DNA from: a virus
Strand: one strand, 5' to 3'
IMG/VR virus record: IMGVR_UViG_3300042890_001842
Location: 48,012 to 112,011 of that record
Length of the DNA stretch: 64,000 nucleotides
Shown: piece by piece, positions 45,577-52,515 of the stretch
Layout of the letters: every line of letters starts with the position of its first letter
Position numbering within the stretch: position 1 is the stretch's first letter
Notes under the pieces: generated by a model
The model's database searches: none
What the model was told of the DNA's origin: nothing
Seen by the model: only the letters and a program-made list of their open reading frames with translations
Program-made: the position numbers and the translations under genes

Positions 45577-46023
45577 TTAAGACAGGTACGCTGTCCCTGC
45601 GAATGGTTGAGCCATTGTCAGTGTTAATATATAGTCATTATTATAGTATATTCCCGTTTCTAATACATCTTCAGCACTATTAATTACTGTTACGTTTGGC
45701 TTGAAGCCAAGGTTATGAATAATTAACACTGAAAATATACCATTAAACGGTCCATCTACTTGAGAAACTTCCCAGGACATTTCGTATGAAATTACGCCAG
45801 CATTTAAAAGAAAGCTGTTTGCTCCAACCCATGATAAGTCCGATAGCTTTGGACCATAAAACCTTGTAGTCTGGGTATCGTAAAAAAAATCACCAGATAC
45901 TCCAAGATTTGCAGCTGGGGCTCCAACTCCATTTAATATCGTTCTTCCAGCAGGACCTTGAACTCCTGATGACGAGACGATTACATCATTGACTGTTTCA
46001 TTTATTACTATGGTTTCTGTCAT
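45577..46023 (-). CDS. Fibre/collar-type protein (148 aa)
   Basis: Contains SSGVQGPAGRTILNGVGAP, a short collagen-like G-P-A-G step followed by the frequent G-D-F-F-Y-D-T-.-.-.-.-.-Y-G-P fibre module (SGDFFYDTQTTRFYGPKL). The C-terminus FKPNVTVINSAEDVLETGIY matches the tip module of the 502-aa fibre. One-base overlap with the next gene. Confidence 0.75.
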   Translation of the reverse strand: MTETIVINETVNDVIVSSSGVQGPAGRTILNGVGAPAANLGVSGDFFYDTQTTRFYGPKLSDLSWVGANSFLLNAGVISYEMSWEVSQVDGPFNGIFSVLIIHNLGFKPNVTVINSAEDVLETGIYYNNDYILTLTMAQPFAGTAYLS

Positions 46024-46376
46024 TATATTGTCACCGATCTGCTTAAAGTAATAAATCCTTCAATTAGCTTTGTCTTAACAGTATTTGAATCTGTTATCAT
46101 TAGGTCATAAGAGGACTTTGGATAGAACAATTTATTTGTTTGAGTCGGAGTCATTCTAACAGTTAGCTTACCAAGTAGAGGATCTATTGTTATTCCACTA
46201 GCTGGTGACGTAAGGGTAAATGCCAACTTGCTTCCACCCTTTGTATCACGAACTTGCAATTTAGCTGATGCACCAGTTAAATTTATAGGTGTACCAGTTG
46301 GATCTTTATATTCGATTACAAAGGTAAAAGTAGTATTTTGATCTATTTCAAAATTCTTTTGTGTTGCCATTTTCAA
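46023..46376 (-). CDS. Fibre base / BppU-N-like protein (117 aa)
   Basis: TFTFVIEYKDPTGTPINLTG, then ASAKLQVRDTKGGSKLAFTL and GKLTVRMTPTQTNKLFYPKS match small beta proteins of the BppU N-terminal type found at the start of fibre operons. Probable connector of fibre to tail or capsid. Start MKMATQKNFE; the second ATG is also possible. Confidence 0.7.
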   Translation of the reverse strand: MKMATQKNFEIDQNTTFTFVIEYKDPTGTPINLTGASAKLQVRDTKGGSKLAFTLTSPASGITIDPLLGKLTVRMTPTQTNKLFYPKSSYDLMITDSNTVKTKLIEGFITLSRSVTI

Positions 46377-46394
46377 AATCTCCTAAATAGGAAA

Positions 46395-46422
46395 ACTCCT
46401 ATGCTTATTTTAGCATAGGAGT
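46395..46422 (-). terminator. Terminator after the holin-like gene
   Basis: ACTCCTATGC pairs with GCATAGGAGT around an 8-nt loop; on the minus strand TTTTCCTATTT follows. Perfect 10-bp stem, about 20 bp after the stop. Confidence 0.85.
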
Positions 46423-46442
46423 CGTCCTAACTACTTATTTAA

Positions 46443-46670
46443 TTATGACTTCTTTGTAAATCCAAAAGCTGGCTCATTAGTATTGAGAGCCTTTAGAATC
46501 ACTGGAAGTACCGCTGCGATTCCGCCCTTAACTAAATCTCCTGGATCAGTATTTCCTGTCATGTATAGAGCTATCGATGCACCTAAAAAGTGACGTCCAT
46601 AGCTTGCTAACGCTGCTAGAATCTTTTCCTGCATTGTTACTTTCCCGTCTTTGTTTAGATCTTTATTCAT
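46443..46670 (-). CDS. Small membrane protein, probable holin (75 aa)
   Basis: The N-terminus MNKDLNKDGKVTMQEK resembles an EF-hand loop. Two hydrophobic segments follow (HFLGASIALYMTG and LVKGGIAAVLPVILKAL). Size and topology match small actinophage holin-like proteins (S-.-.-R-.-F-L, T-D-P, A-A-V-L-P-V-I-L). The muralytic gene at 49849 is nearby on the other strand. AGGAGG precedes the ATG. Experimental function unknown. Confidence 0.6.
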   Translation of the reverse strand: MNKDLNKDGKVTMQEKILAALASYGRHFLGASIALYMTGNTDPGDLVKGGIAAVLPVILKALNTNEPAFGFTKKS

Positions 46671-46739
46671 TAGATCCTCCTATTTCTGAGCGGTGTGCCC
46701 AGGAATTTTGGGTTTTACCCCAATCCTATTATTGTACCA

Positions 46740-48686
46740 CTATGCTGAAATATCTACAATTTCACAATTGCCGTCAGAAGTACAGGCTAGAGTTTGTGTG
46801 CCAGAAGTTCCATCTTCTGTTTCATAAAAAGACAAATCCTCCCAACGAATATTTTTTGGCATTTTTGCAACAAGTGCTTCGTATTCTTCTCTTGTTACTT
46901 CTTGGTATGGAGCTTGCTTATATGAATGGTCTGAGTGAGGCAAAAATGAAATACCTGATACCTCATCAAAGTGCTTATAGACCCATGCTCCAACTTCCAT
47001 CCATTCGTCTTCTTTTACAGAAACTGTAATTGAAGGCTTATGTTCACACCATGCACGTTGGTAAACTAACCAAGTATTTAAATGTTCTATTGCTGTTAAA
47101 TCATTTCTAGTAATTGCACCTTCTGGAGCTTTTACTGGGAATGAGAATACGTGAGTATCATTTGGCTTCATCACATCGTCTTCAACTGGAATTCCAACTT
47201 CCTTTAGAAATGTTGATAGCGGATCTTTCTTGTCGCCACGAACTGTACGAATATAATAATCTGAATGCCAAGCATGCATTCCTGAAGAAACGCCAACCAG
47301 CTGAGAAACTGTTCCAGAAGGTTTTACACATGTAATAGCTGCAGACTCAGGGATACCAATCTTTCCAGCAATGTCTGAATTAACCTCTCTTGCTTTTTCT
47401 CTTAGTGTCATTAGAAATGCTTCTAGAGAAACAAGGTCTTCTTTACCTGACATAAACTTATGCCCAAATTGTCCAGTCAAAGAAACTCCTAGTAGTCTTT
47501 CTTCTTCTGTGTTGTCCTTCCAAATTTTACGAAGGTACTTAAAGTCTGTTAGCGTTGACTGCCACGTTCCAAGAATAGTTGCAAGTTCAACTTTCCTTTC
47601 AATATCTTTCTTTGTATCACTTTCACGTAATACGACTTCTGAAAGATTACAAAACTGATAAGGACGTAGAATAATTTCGGAACATGGGTTTGTTCCATAA
47701 TGTACTTCTGGATCTCTGCGTCCAAACTTTGCCGCTTGCTTTTGCGCTGCTGCAACATTATAAATTCCACGTTCGCCTGACTTTGAGTCATATAATGATT
47801 TCCATTCTGCAATAAATTGTTCCATCTCTGGTTTTCTAGAATAAGCAACAGAGTTGTTTGAAAGTGCACGTTGTGAGTTATTCTCCCACCAGTTACCTGA
47901 TTTAGCTTGAGCCATCTCGATGTCATTGATGTTTGAAAGAGAAATCATTGCAGAGCGGCGAACTCCTCCGACAACAACAACTTCACCAATCTTACACATT
48001 AAATCATGAGCTTCAATTGGCTTTAATTGACGACCTGATGCCGACTTAAACTTTGCAACTGTAAAATCAAATAAATTGATTAATGGTTGAGGGCCTGATG
48101 AACGTCCGCCCATTGTCTTAAGACGTGCACCTGCTGGACGCAACTTACTTACATCAATTGCTGGAACTTGTCCTGCCCACAACATTGCAAGTAGTTCACG
48201 ATAAGCTTTTGCCCAACCAGTTTTTGAATCTTCAACAACAATGACTGTTGTAGACTTTTCAAATGACTCTGGGACGGAAGGAAGCTTATTAACATACTTA
48301 TACTCAACAGAGAATCCAACACCAGTACCACACATTAGAATATACATAGTCTCATCAAATGATCTTGGTGAATCAACTGGCACAAATGAACAATTATATC
48401 CAGCAACATGATCTCTATCTAATGCAGCTCCTGCAGTCATTACTGATCGCATCGATGGCATTACGTTTCTGTCATATACTGCTTGCTTAAGTTCTTCTAC
48501 TAATTTTGATTCTGGCTTATATGAGTGTTCCTTGAAAAGGTGATTCAGCATAAAATTAAAATATCGATCTACTGTCTCTCCCCATGTTTCACGACGATTT
48601 TCTTCTTGTAGCCATCTTGCATATCGTGATAGTGCAATAAAGTTTTCATACGGGTTTTCAATAGTTCTTGACATTTTCAGTGACAC
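46740..48686 (-). CDS. nrdJ: Adenosylcobalamin-dependent ribonucleoside-triphosphate reductase, class II monomeric type (648 aa)
   Basis: Catalytic residues can be aligned with the Lactobacillus RTPR enzyme: Cys99 (GYNCSFV), Asn333, Cys335 and Glu337 (TNPCSEI), Cys346 (YQFCNLS), and redox Cys635/Cys641 near the C-terminus (LACTSDGNCEI). MCGTGVGFSVEYKYVNKLP is typical of the family. It makes deoxynucleotides for phage replication and needs host cobalamin and a reductant; no thioredoxin gene is seen here. It is about 90 residues shorter than the Lactobacillus enzyme. The start is GTG at 48686 or ATG four codons later. Confidence 0.93.
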   Translation of the reverse strand: MSLKMSRTIENPYENFIALSRYARWLQEENRRETWGETVDRYFNFMLNHLFKEHSYKPESKLVEELKQAVYDRNVMPSMRSVMTAGAALDRDHVAGYNCSFVPVDSPRSFDETMYILMCGTGVGFSVEYKYVNKLPSVPESFEKSTTVIVVEDSKTGWAKAYRELLAMLWAGQVPAIDVSKLRPAGARLKTMGGRSSGPQPLINLFDFTVAKFKSASGRQLKPIEAHDLMCKIGEVVVVGGVRRSAMISLSNINDIEMAQAKSGNWWENNSQRALSNNSVAYSRKPEMEQFIAEWKSLYDSKSGERGIYNVAAAQKQAAKFGRRDPEVHYGTNPCSEIILRPYQFCNLSEVVLRESDTKKDIERKVELATILGTWQSTLTDFKYLRKIWKDNTEEERLLGVSLTGQFGHKFMSGKEDLVSLEAFLMTLREKAREVNSDIAGKIGIPESAAITCVKPSGTVSQLVGVSSGMHAWHSDYYIRTVRGDKKDPLSTFLKEVGIPVEDDVMKPNDTHVFSFPVKAPEGAITRNDLTAIEHLNTWLVYQRAWCEHKPSITVSVKEDEWMEVGAWVYKHFDEVSGISFLPHSDHSYKQAPYQEVTREEYEALVAKMPKNIRWEDLSFYETEDGTSGTQTLACTSDGNCEIVDISA

Positions 48687-48731
48687 CTTTTCTTCCGCCT
48701 AACGGATTGATTAAATTTTAGATAGAGTCCT

Positions 48732-48740
48732 ATTCTAGCA
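48732..48740 (-). promoter_or_regulatory. Extended -10 promoter upstream of the ribonucleotide reductase gene
   Basis: TGC-TAGAAT on the minus strand, about 46 bp before the start; -35 is weak (TTCCCA at 17 bp). AAAAGG precedes the start codon. Confidence 0.4.
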
Positions 48741-48765
48741 AACTTTATTTATAGTGGGAAGTCTT

Positions 48766-49764
48766 TTAAGAAAACTTTTTAAAAATGTGTTCAAAAGCAT
48801 TATTAGTCAACTGTAACCAATTGTAATCCTTATGTAGTCTACTTGACTGTGCATAATAATATCCTGACATTGCTTTAAAGTTTTTTGCAACAAAAAGCAT
48901 ATGCTCTTCTAAGTTTTCTTTATCTGGTTTAAACATTTGTCCAAGATGTATGCTTTTAATTGTATTTGGTATTGCTTCATCTGTAAGTGTTGAGTTAAGC
49001 TTTAGAGGCCCAAGATAATCTTTGTAATGTGCCCAGGCTTCTGTGCAAATTGTAGGCATACCAGTTGCTAAAGCCTGAAAAGGAATAAGTCCAAAACCTT
49101 CTCCCCATCCTGGATATATCAAAACATGATGTGAGTTATATAAATCTACTAGTTGACTTAAATTTAACTCATCTGTTATAATCTTTATATTATTATATAT
49201 ATTAGGAGTAGATATCTTATTATCATTAATATGTACTCTAGTACTATTACTATAATGTCCTTTAATAGTTAAAGAATAACGTTCATCCCCAGCAAAATAT
49301 TTTACAAAAGCATCAAGAGCCATTTGCCCACCTTTTCTAGGTGCAGGTTCTCCAACATGTAAAAACTTTAATGGTCTGTCTTCAGCAACAACTCTTCTAA
49401 CTGGAGACCAAACATCTTCTATTCCATGTGGAAAAACTTTTATGTTAACCTTAACTCCGTTTTCTTGAAAAACATTTGCACACCAATCAGATGTTGTCCA
49501 CACTTCATCACATCTGTTAAATAATGCAACCCATTCTTTTTTTATTACAGTAGATTCCCATGGTGTATATCCAATTTGATATTGATTTTTATTAAAGTCA
49601 AAATAATCTGGTTGACAAAAGTTTAATTGAACTTTTGCAGTTTTATCATCTACATTAACTTCATGACCAAGTTCTTTTAATGATCTTACTATATTCCCGC
49701 CAGCATAACCATATCCAATTGCTGGATTTAATGATTGTTTAGCTGTGTGATAAGATATTTTCAT
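48766..49764 (-). CDS. Glycosyltransferase family 4-like (GT-B) (332 aa)
   Basis: LKFLHVGEPAPRKGGQMALD and GWGEGFGLIPFQALATGMPT are the GT4 nucleotide-sugar signatures. The usual second Glu of the E-x7-E motif is Gln here. The N-terminus (MKISYHTAKQSLNPAIGYGY) has the usual acceptor-side Rossmann strand. I used the ATG after GAAAG; the frame is open 13 codons more, but those codons overlap the divergent promoter. Likely acts on virion or cell-surface glycans. Confidence 0.82.
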   Translation of the reverse strand: MKISYHTAKQSLNPAIGYGYAGGNIVRSLKELGHEVNVDDKTAKVQLNFCQPDYFDFNKNQYQIGYTPWESTVIKKEWVALFNRCDEVWTTSDWCANVFQENGVKVNIKVFPHGIEDVWSPVRRVVAEDRPLKFLHVGEPAPRKGGQMALDAFVKYFAGDERYSLTIKGHYSNSTRVHINDNKISTPNIYNNIKIITDELNLSQLVDLYNSHHVLIYPGWGEGFGLIPFQALATGMPTICTEAWAHYKDYLGPLKLNSTLTDEAIPNTIKSIHLGQMFKPDKENLEEHMLFVAKNFKAMSGYYYAQSSRLHKDYNWLQLTNNAFEHIFKKFS

Positions 49765-49786
49765 TTTAACTTTCTGGTTGACTAGC

Positions 49787-49816
49787 TTGACAGTTATTAT
49801 CAAACAATGTTATTAT
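49787..49816 (+). promoter_or_regulatory. Sigma70-type promoter for the lysis-side plus operon
   Basis: TTGACA, an 18-bp spacer, then TATTAT (or TTATTA at 17). It precedes the muralytic gene by about 30 bp and lies in the divergent gap with the glycosyltransferase gene. Confidence 0.65.
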
Positions 49817-49848
49817 TATAGTTCGTTATCTCTAAAGGAGGAATGCCA

Positions 49849-50409
49849 ATGGAGAATATAAAAGAAAAACTGAGCAGCGTTGTTCATGGATGGACTGTAG
49901 TAGGAATGATAACATTATTTCTATTCGGAGTCCAGCCAAAGCCAATGCAATCAGCAGAAGCACTGGTTGTTAAACCAGAAGTTTCTATACAACAAGAAGC
50001 ACAACTGAAGAAAGAATCGCTGGAAAAGTTCAGCAATACTGTGTACAAACCTTCAGAAATGCTTACAGACAAAGAGTTGCTGCAACTTCTCAAGTCTGTA
50101 GGTTTTGAAGGACAAGCCCTTAAAATGGCTTGGGCTGTAGCTAAGAAGGAGTCCAATGGACGCCCAATGGCTTATAACGGCAACAGGAATACTGGAGACA
50201 GTTCCTACGGAATTTTTCAGATCAATATGCTAGGTACTCTTGGCGAAGATCGTAAAGAGAAATTCAATTTGAGATCGAATGTACTATTGTTCGATCCAGT
50301 AATAAACGCAGAGATAACGTACTATATGACTGATGGCGGTAAAAACTGGTCATCCTGGAAAGGCTTAACGCCAAATACAAAAAAGTGGCTAAAAGAATTT
50401 CCAAATTAG
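49849..50409 (+). CDS. Lysozyme-like / lytic transglycosylase with N-terminal membrane anchor (186 aa)
   Basis: Residues about 13-32 (VVHGWTVVGMITLFLFGVQP) form a signal anchor or signal peptide. The C-terminal domain has the catalytic Glu pattern AWAVAKKESNGRP, then NTGDSSYGIFQINM and YYMTDGGKNWSSWKGL, the lysozyme-like SLT/resuscitation-factor fold. I chose the second ATG (MENIKEK) because AGGAGG is 7 nt upstream; the first ATG is only 1 nt from it. Likely endolysin, or a peptidoglycan-degrading enzyme used at entry. Confidence 0.8.
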   Translation: MENIKEKLSSVVHGWTVVGMITLFLFGVQPKPMQSAEALVVKPEVSIQQEAQLKKESLEKFSNTVYKPSEMLTDKELLQLLKSVGFEGQALKMAWAVAKKESNGRPMAYNGNRNTGDSSYGIFQINMLGTLGEDRKEKFNLRSNVLLFDPVINAEITYYMTDGGKNWSSWKGLTPNTKKWLKEFPN

Positions 50410-50455
50410 TTAGGAGATAAGTATTAAGATACAAGTTGTTTCAAAATATTTATCA

Positions 50456-50638
50456 ATGGCAAAAGAGGGCCTTGTTCAAGAAATGGATTGCCCAATAGAT
50501 CAAGGCCTTCTTTTCCCTAACATAGATGTTGAAGATAAAATATATTTATATTGCATATCTTGCAATTATAAGAGTTATATCGGAACAGATTTATATTCCG
50601 ACATGAAAAGAGCGGTGGATGGAAAGCACATACAATAG
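50456..50638 (+). CDS. Small CxxC protein (60 aa; possible ATT start adds 11)
   Basis: A C-x-S-C pair (LYCISCNYKSYIG) suggests a half zinc ribbon. The annotated ATG has no ribosome-binding site, but an in-frame ATT at 50423 follows AGGAGA by 5 nt and would give IKIQVVSKYLS before the ATG. Overlaps the next gene by 20 nt. Function unknown. Confidence 0.65.
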   Translation: MAKEGLVQEMDCPIDQGLLFPNIDVEDKIYLYCISCNYKSYIGTDLYSDMKRAVDGKHIQ

Positions 50639-50813
50639 AGATCTATTGATGAAAATTGCCATGGTTATACCCTGTGCACATATTCCAAGAGATCTAATAG
50701 CTGATCGAACAATTAAGGGATTTGTCGAGTATTTAGATGAATCTTTATCTAAGGGCAAAAATTTAAATGATGTCCTTTTTGAAATAACTTCCGATGGAAA
50801 ATATAGTGTCTGA
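50619..50813 (+). CDS. Hypothetical protein (64 aa)
   Basis: Sequence MESTYNRDLLMKIAMVIPCA with an amphipathic C-terminal helix (GFVEYLDESLSKGKNLNDVL). It overlaps both neighbours by about 20 nt, and GGTGGATGG precedes the start. Part of a four-gene overlapping set after the muralytic gene. Function unknown. Confidence 0.65.
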   Translation: MESTYNRDLLMKIAMVIPCAHIPRDLIADRTIKGFVEYLDESLSKGKNLNDVLFEITSDGKYSV

Positions 50814-51012
50814 AGAAAGCGTTGAAAGTGCTATAGAAGATAACCTGCCAATGGTTAACTACATAATGTTGCATAGAATATATGACATATTATTCCTTAT
50901 GGCAAAGCAAACTGTATCTAGCCAAGAGTTAGAAAAAATGATAGAATATCATAAAGAGGGATTTCTACTGGGCCCCTCCCCAGCATTTAGAGCAAAGGAA
51001 GAAAATGAGTAA
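50794..51012 (+). CDS. Hypothetical acidic protein (72 aa)
   Basis: Helical (YIMLHRIYDILFLMAKQTVS) and acidic at both ends (MENIVSEESVESAIEDN; AKEENE). It shares the M-.-.-.-.-Y-D-.-L-.-.-.-.-.-Q pattern with the next gene (YMLGNVYDLLVTKQLI), so the two may be paralogues. Function unknown. Confidence 0.68.
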   Translation: MENIVSEESVESAIEDNLPMVNYIMLHRIYDILFLMAKQTVSSQELEKMIEYHKEGFLLGPSPAFRAKEENE

Positions 51013-51190
51013 AGAAGAAGTTGTAAAGATGATGCTTGAGTCATTCTTAAGTGATAATAGAATGATGGCTCAAGGTTCTGGTATGCCTGAAGATGAACTT
51101 GAAAAGATGGAAGAAAAAAGCAGACCTTCAATCGAATACATGCTTGGAAACGTATACGACCTATTAGTTACAAAGCAGCTTATTAACTAA
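51005..51190 (+). CDS. Hypothetical acidic protein (61 aa), probable paralogue of the preceding gene
   Basis: MSKEEVVKMMLESFLSDNRM with C-terminal YMLGNVYDLLVTKQLIN. AGGAAGAAA precedes the ATG and it overlaps the upstream gene by 8 nt. Last gene before the small-RNA region. Function unknown. Confidence 0.68.
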   Translation: MSKEEVVKMMLESFLSDNRMMAQGSGMPEDELEKMEEKSRPSIEYMLGNVYDLLVTKQLIN

Positions 51191-51200
51191 TCAAATAGTA

Positions 51201-51229
51201 TTGACTTTGAATTTTCTCTGTTTTATACT
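51201..51229 (+). promoter_or_regulatory. Strong sigma70-type promoter for a small RNA
   Basis: TTGACT, exactly 17 bp, TATACT. The predicted start near 51236 lies at the base of the first hairpin of the candidate RNA and no start codon with a ribosome-binding site follows. Confidence 0.65.
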
Positions 51230-51235
51230 AATTTG

Positions 51236-51334
51236 GTATGGGTTGTAGCATCCCACCATTTGTTCCCCATACTTAACGCTTCGGCGTAGCAAATCCCAAT
51301 CGGATCCGCCTCTGGTTGGGATTTGTACTTTTTA
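51236..51334 (+). ncRNA. Candidate structured small RNA (about 99 nt)
   Basis: Three stems can be seen. GTATGGG (51236-51242) pairs with CCCATAC (51266-51272). ACGC-UUCG-GCGU (51276-51287) is a stable UUCG tetraloop hairpin. CAAATCCCAA with TTGGGATTTG (51290-51325) is a 10-bp terminator stem, extendable to 12, followed by TACTTTTT. It has its own promoter and a terminator but no open frame. The terminator loop (GGATCCGCCTCT) contains a CCUCU stretch that could pair with a ribosome-binding site; that is speculation. No known RNA family recognised. Confidence 0.6.
51290..51334 (+). terminator. Intrinsic terminator of the candidate small RNA
   Basis: Perfect 10-bp stem, 16-nt loop and U-rich tail. 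Its right arm (TTGGGA) doubles as a -35 box of the next promoter. Confidence 0.75.
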
Positions 51335-51344
51335 GCGGTATAAT
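51316..51344 (+). promoter_or_regulatory. Promoter of the 94-aa gene, leaderless start
   Basis: TTGGGA, 17 bp, TATAAT; the ATG follows after 6 nt, so transcription should begin on the start codon. The -35 lies in the terminator stem upstream. Confidence 0.65.
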
Positions 51345-51350
51345 AATAGT

Positions 51351-51635
51351 ATGTTCAGAACTAAACTTGTGACCTTAAATAATACTCCTCAAGAGCTTAG
51401 CTTTTCAGATGTAGTAGATTCACACTATACAATAATTATGACAAATACTAGTTCTAATAAGCATGCGCTAGTTGGAGATATAAATGTCTCTATAACAAAT
51501 TATGGTCTGAGGGTAGAGCACGATGGCCCACCAATAATTTTAGAAAATATAAATTTTAAAGATCGATTCTACGGTATATCAGAAGACCCAAATACTACAA
51601 CATCTGTTGCAGTAACTGTTATTGAAAGAAACTAA
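51351..51635 (+). CDS. Small beta-rich protein (94 aa), leaderless
   Basis: A compact beta protein (VDSHYTIIMTNTSSNKHALV, TTTSVAVTVIERN). Similar short beta proteins in tailed phages are head or fibre decoration proteins. It has its own leaderless promoter and stands alone between the small RNA and the tRNAs. Function unknown. Confidence 0.65.
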   Translation: MFRTKLVTLNNTPQELSFSDVVDSHYTIIMTNTSSNKHALVGDINVSITNYGLRVEHDGPPIILENINFKDRFYGISEDPNTTTSVAVTVIERN

Positions 51636-51636
51636 G

Positions 51637-51709
51637 TCTCTTCGGCAGGAGTCGAACCTGCGACCAGTCGGGTAGAAACCGAATGCTCTGTCCTCTGAGC
51701 TACGAAGAG
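51637..51709 (-). tRNA. tRNA-Arg (anticodon UCU)
   Basis: Acceptor CTCTTCG/CGAAGAG, D arm GCTC/GAGC, anticodon loop TTTCTAC and T arm GCAGG-TTCGACT-CCTGC fit a tRNA. It reads AGA, a codon frequent in this AT-rich genome. CCA is not encoded. The last pair of the anticodon stem is mismatched. Confidence 0.9.
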
Positions 51710-51713
51710 TTTG

Positions 51714-51786
51714 CTGGACCACTAGGATTCGAACCTAGGACCTAGAAGTTAACAGCTTCCCGCTCTGCCTGCTGAGCTATGGTCCA
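51714..51786 (-). tRNA. tRNA-Asn (anticodon GUU)
   Basis: Acceptor TGGACCA/TGGTCCA, D arm GCTC/GAGC, anticodon loop CTGTTAA and T arm CTAGG-TTCGAAT-CCTAG are complete. Four bases separate it from the Arg tRNA, so both are probably cut from one transcript. CCA is not encoded. Confidence 0.92.
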
Positions 51787-51794
51787 ATAAATAT

Positions 51795-51823
51795 ATTATA
51801 CTAAATAAAGCAGTATTTGTGAA
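51795..51823 (-). promoter_or_regulatory. Promoter of the tRNA pair
   Basis: On the minus strand TTCACA, 17 bp, TATAAT, placed about 8 bp before the Asn tRNA. A perfect 7-bp inverted repeat (CAGTATT/AATACTG, 51811-51828) overlaps the -35 region and may be an operator. Confidence 0.55.
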
Positions 51824-51846
51824 TACTGGATTGTTAAAATTATATT

Positions 51847-51855
51847 TGATACAAT
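51847..51855 (+). promoter_or_regulatory. Extended -10 promoter, leaderless oxygenase gene
   Basis: TGA-TACAAT, then GTATAC and the ATG of the sixth oxygenase. Confidence 0.6.
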
Positions 51856-51861
51856 GTATAC

Positions 51862-52515
51862 ATGACATTCTTAAAGCAAGAGCTAATTGATGCTGGTTTC
51901 GATCCAAAAGAACCAGTTGAGGGAATTCTTATTGTAGAAAACTTTATAACAAGTTCAGAGTTGTCAGAGTTTTGGGATATCATTAACAGCACCCCTGAAG
52001 AACAATGGTTTGTTCACTACAGAGATCATCTAGCAAAATTTTGCATGGAAAAGTTTGGAAGAGATGATGTTGAAAATCTTGTAGCCGAAGGCAAGTATGA
52101 GATAACACGAGGCTGGGATGACAAGAATCTTTTAGTTATAAGCTATCCAGTTTCACAAAAAGTTACAACTAGACTTACAGATTTAATTGCTAAATCAGAT
52201 CCCAACCTTCATTTATCTTTTGGCATCTTTCAAAGAATGCAAAAAGGTGTAGAGCTTAAAGCTCACACTGATCAGCACACGGATCCAAGCATTAAATATG
52301 CAGCAGTTCTTTATCTAAATGAAGACTACACAGACGGAGAAATTTTTTGGCCTAACAAGGATTTTGAAATAAAACCTAAAACTGGATCACTTATAATGTT
52401 TCCTGGAACAGATGAGTTTAACCACGGAGTTAAGCATGTTGGAGATGGGCCAATAAGATATGTTATGCCAGGATTTATTAAGGTTGCAGATTTTTACGAA
52501 AAAAATAAATATTGA
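51862..52515 (+). CDS. 2-oxoglutarate/Fe(II) dioxygenase, paralogue 6 (217 aa), leaderless
   Basis: Iron ligands His135-Asp137 (KAHTDQH) and His188 (FNHGVKH), Arg199 (PIRYV). The core strand LYLNEDYTDGEIFW diverges from the NDDYEGGEL of the other five, so it is the most distant paralogue and lies on the other strand beside a glycosyltransferase gene. A 4-nt overlap couples it to that gene. No ribosome-binding site; the start is 6 nt after the -10 box. Confidence 0.83.
   Translation: MTFLKQELIDAGFDPKEPVEGILIVENFITSSELSEFWDIINSTPEEQWFVHYRDHLAKFCMEKFGRDDVENLVAEGKYEITRGWDDKNLLVISYPVSQKVTTRLTDLIAKSDPNLHLSFGIFQRMQKGVELKAHTDQHTDPSIKYAAVLYLNEDYTDGEIFWPNKDFEIKPKTGSLIMFPGTDEFNHGVKHVGDGPIRYVMPGFIKVADFYEKNKY

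Noticed and set aside
47549-47926. 125-codon frame within the ribonucleotide reductase gene, same strand
   Set aside because: Out-of-frame with the catalytic sequence and without ribosome-binding site.
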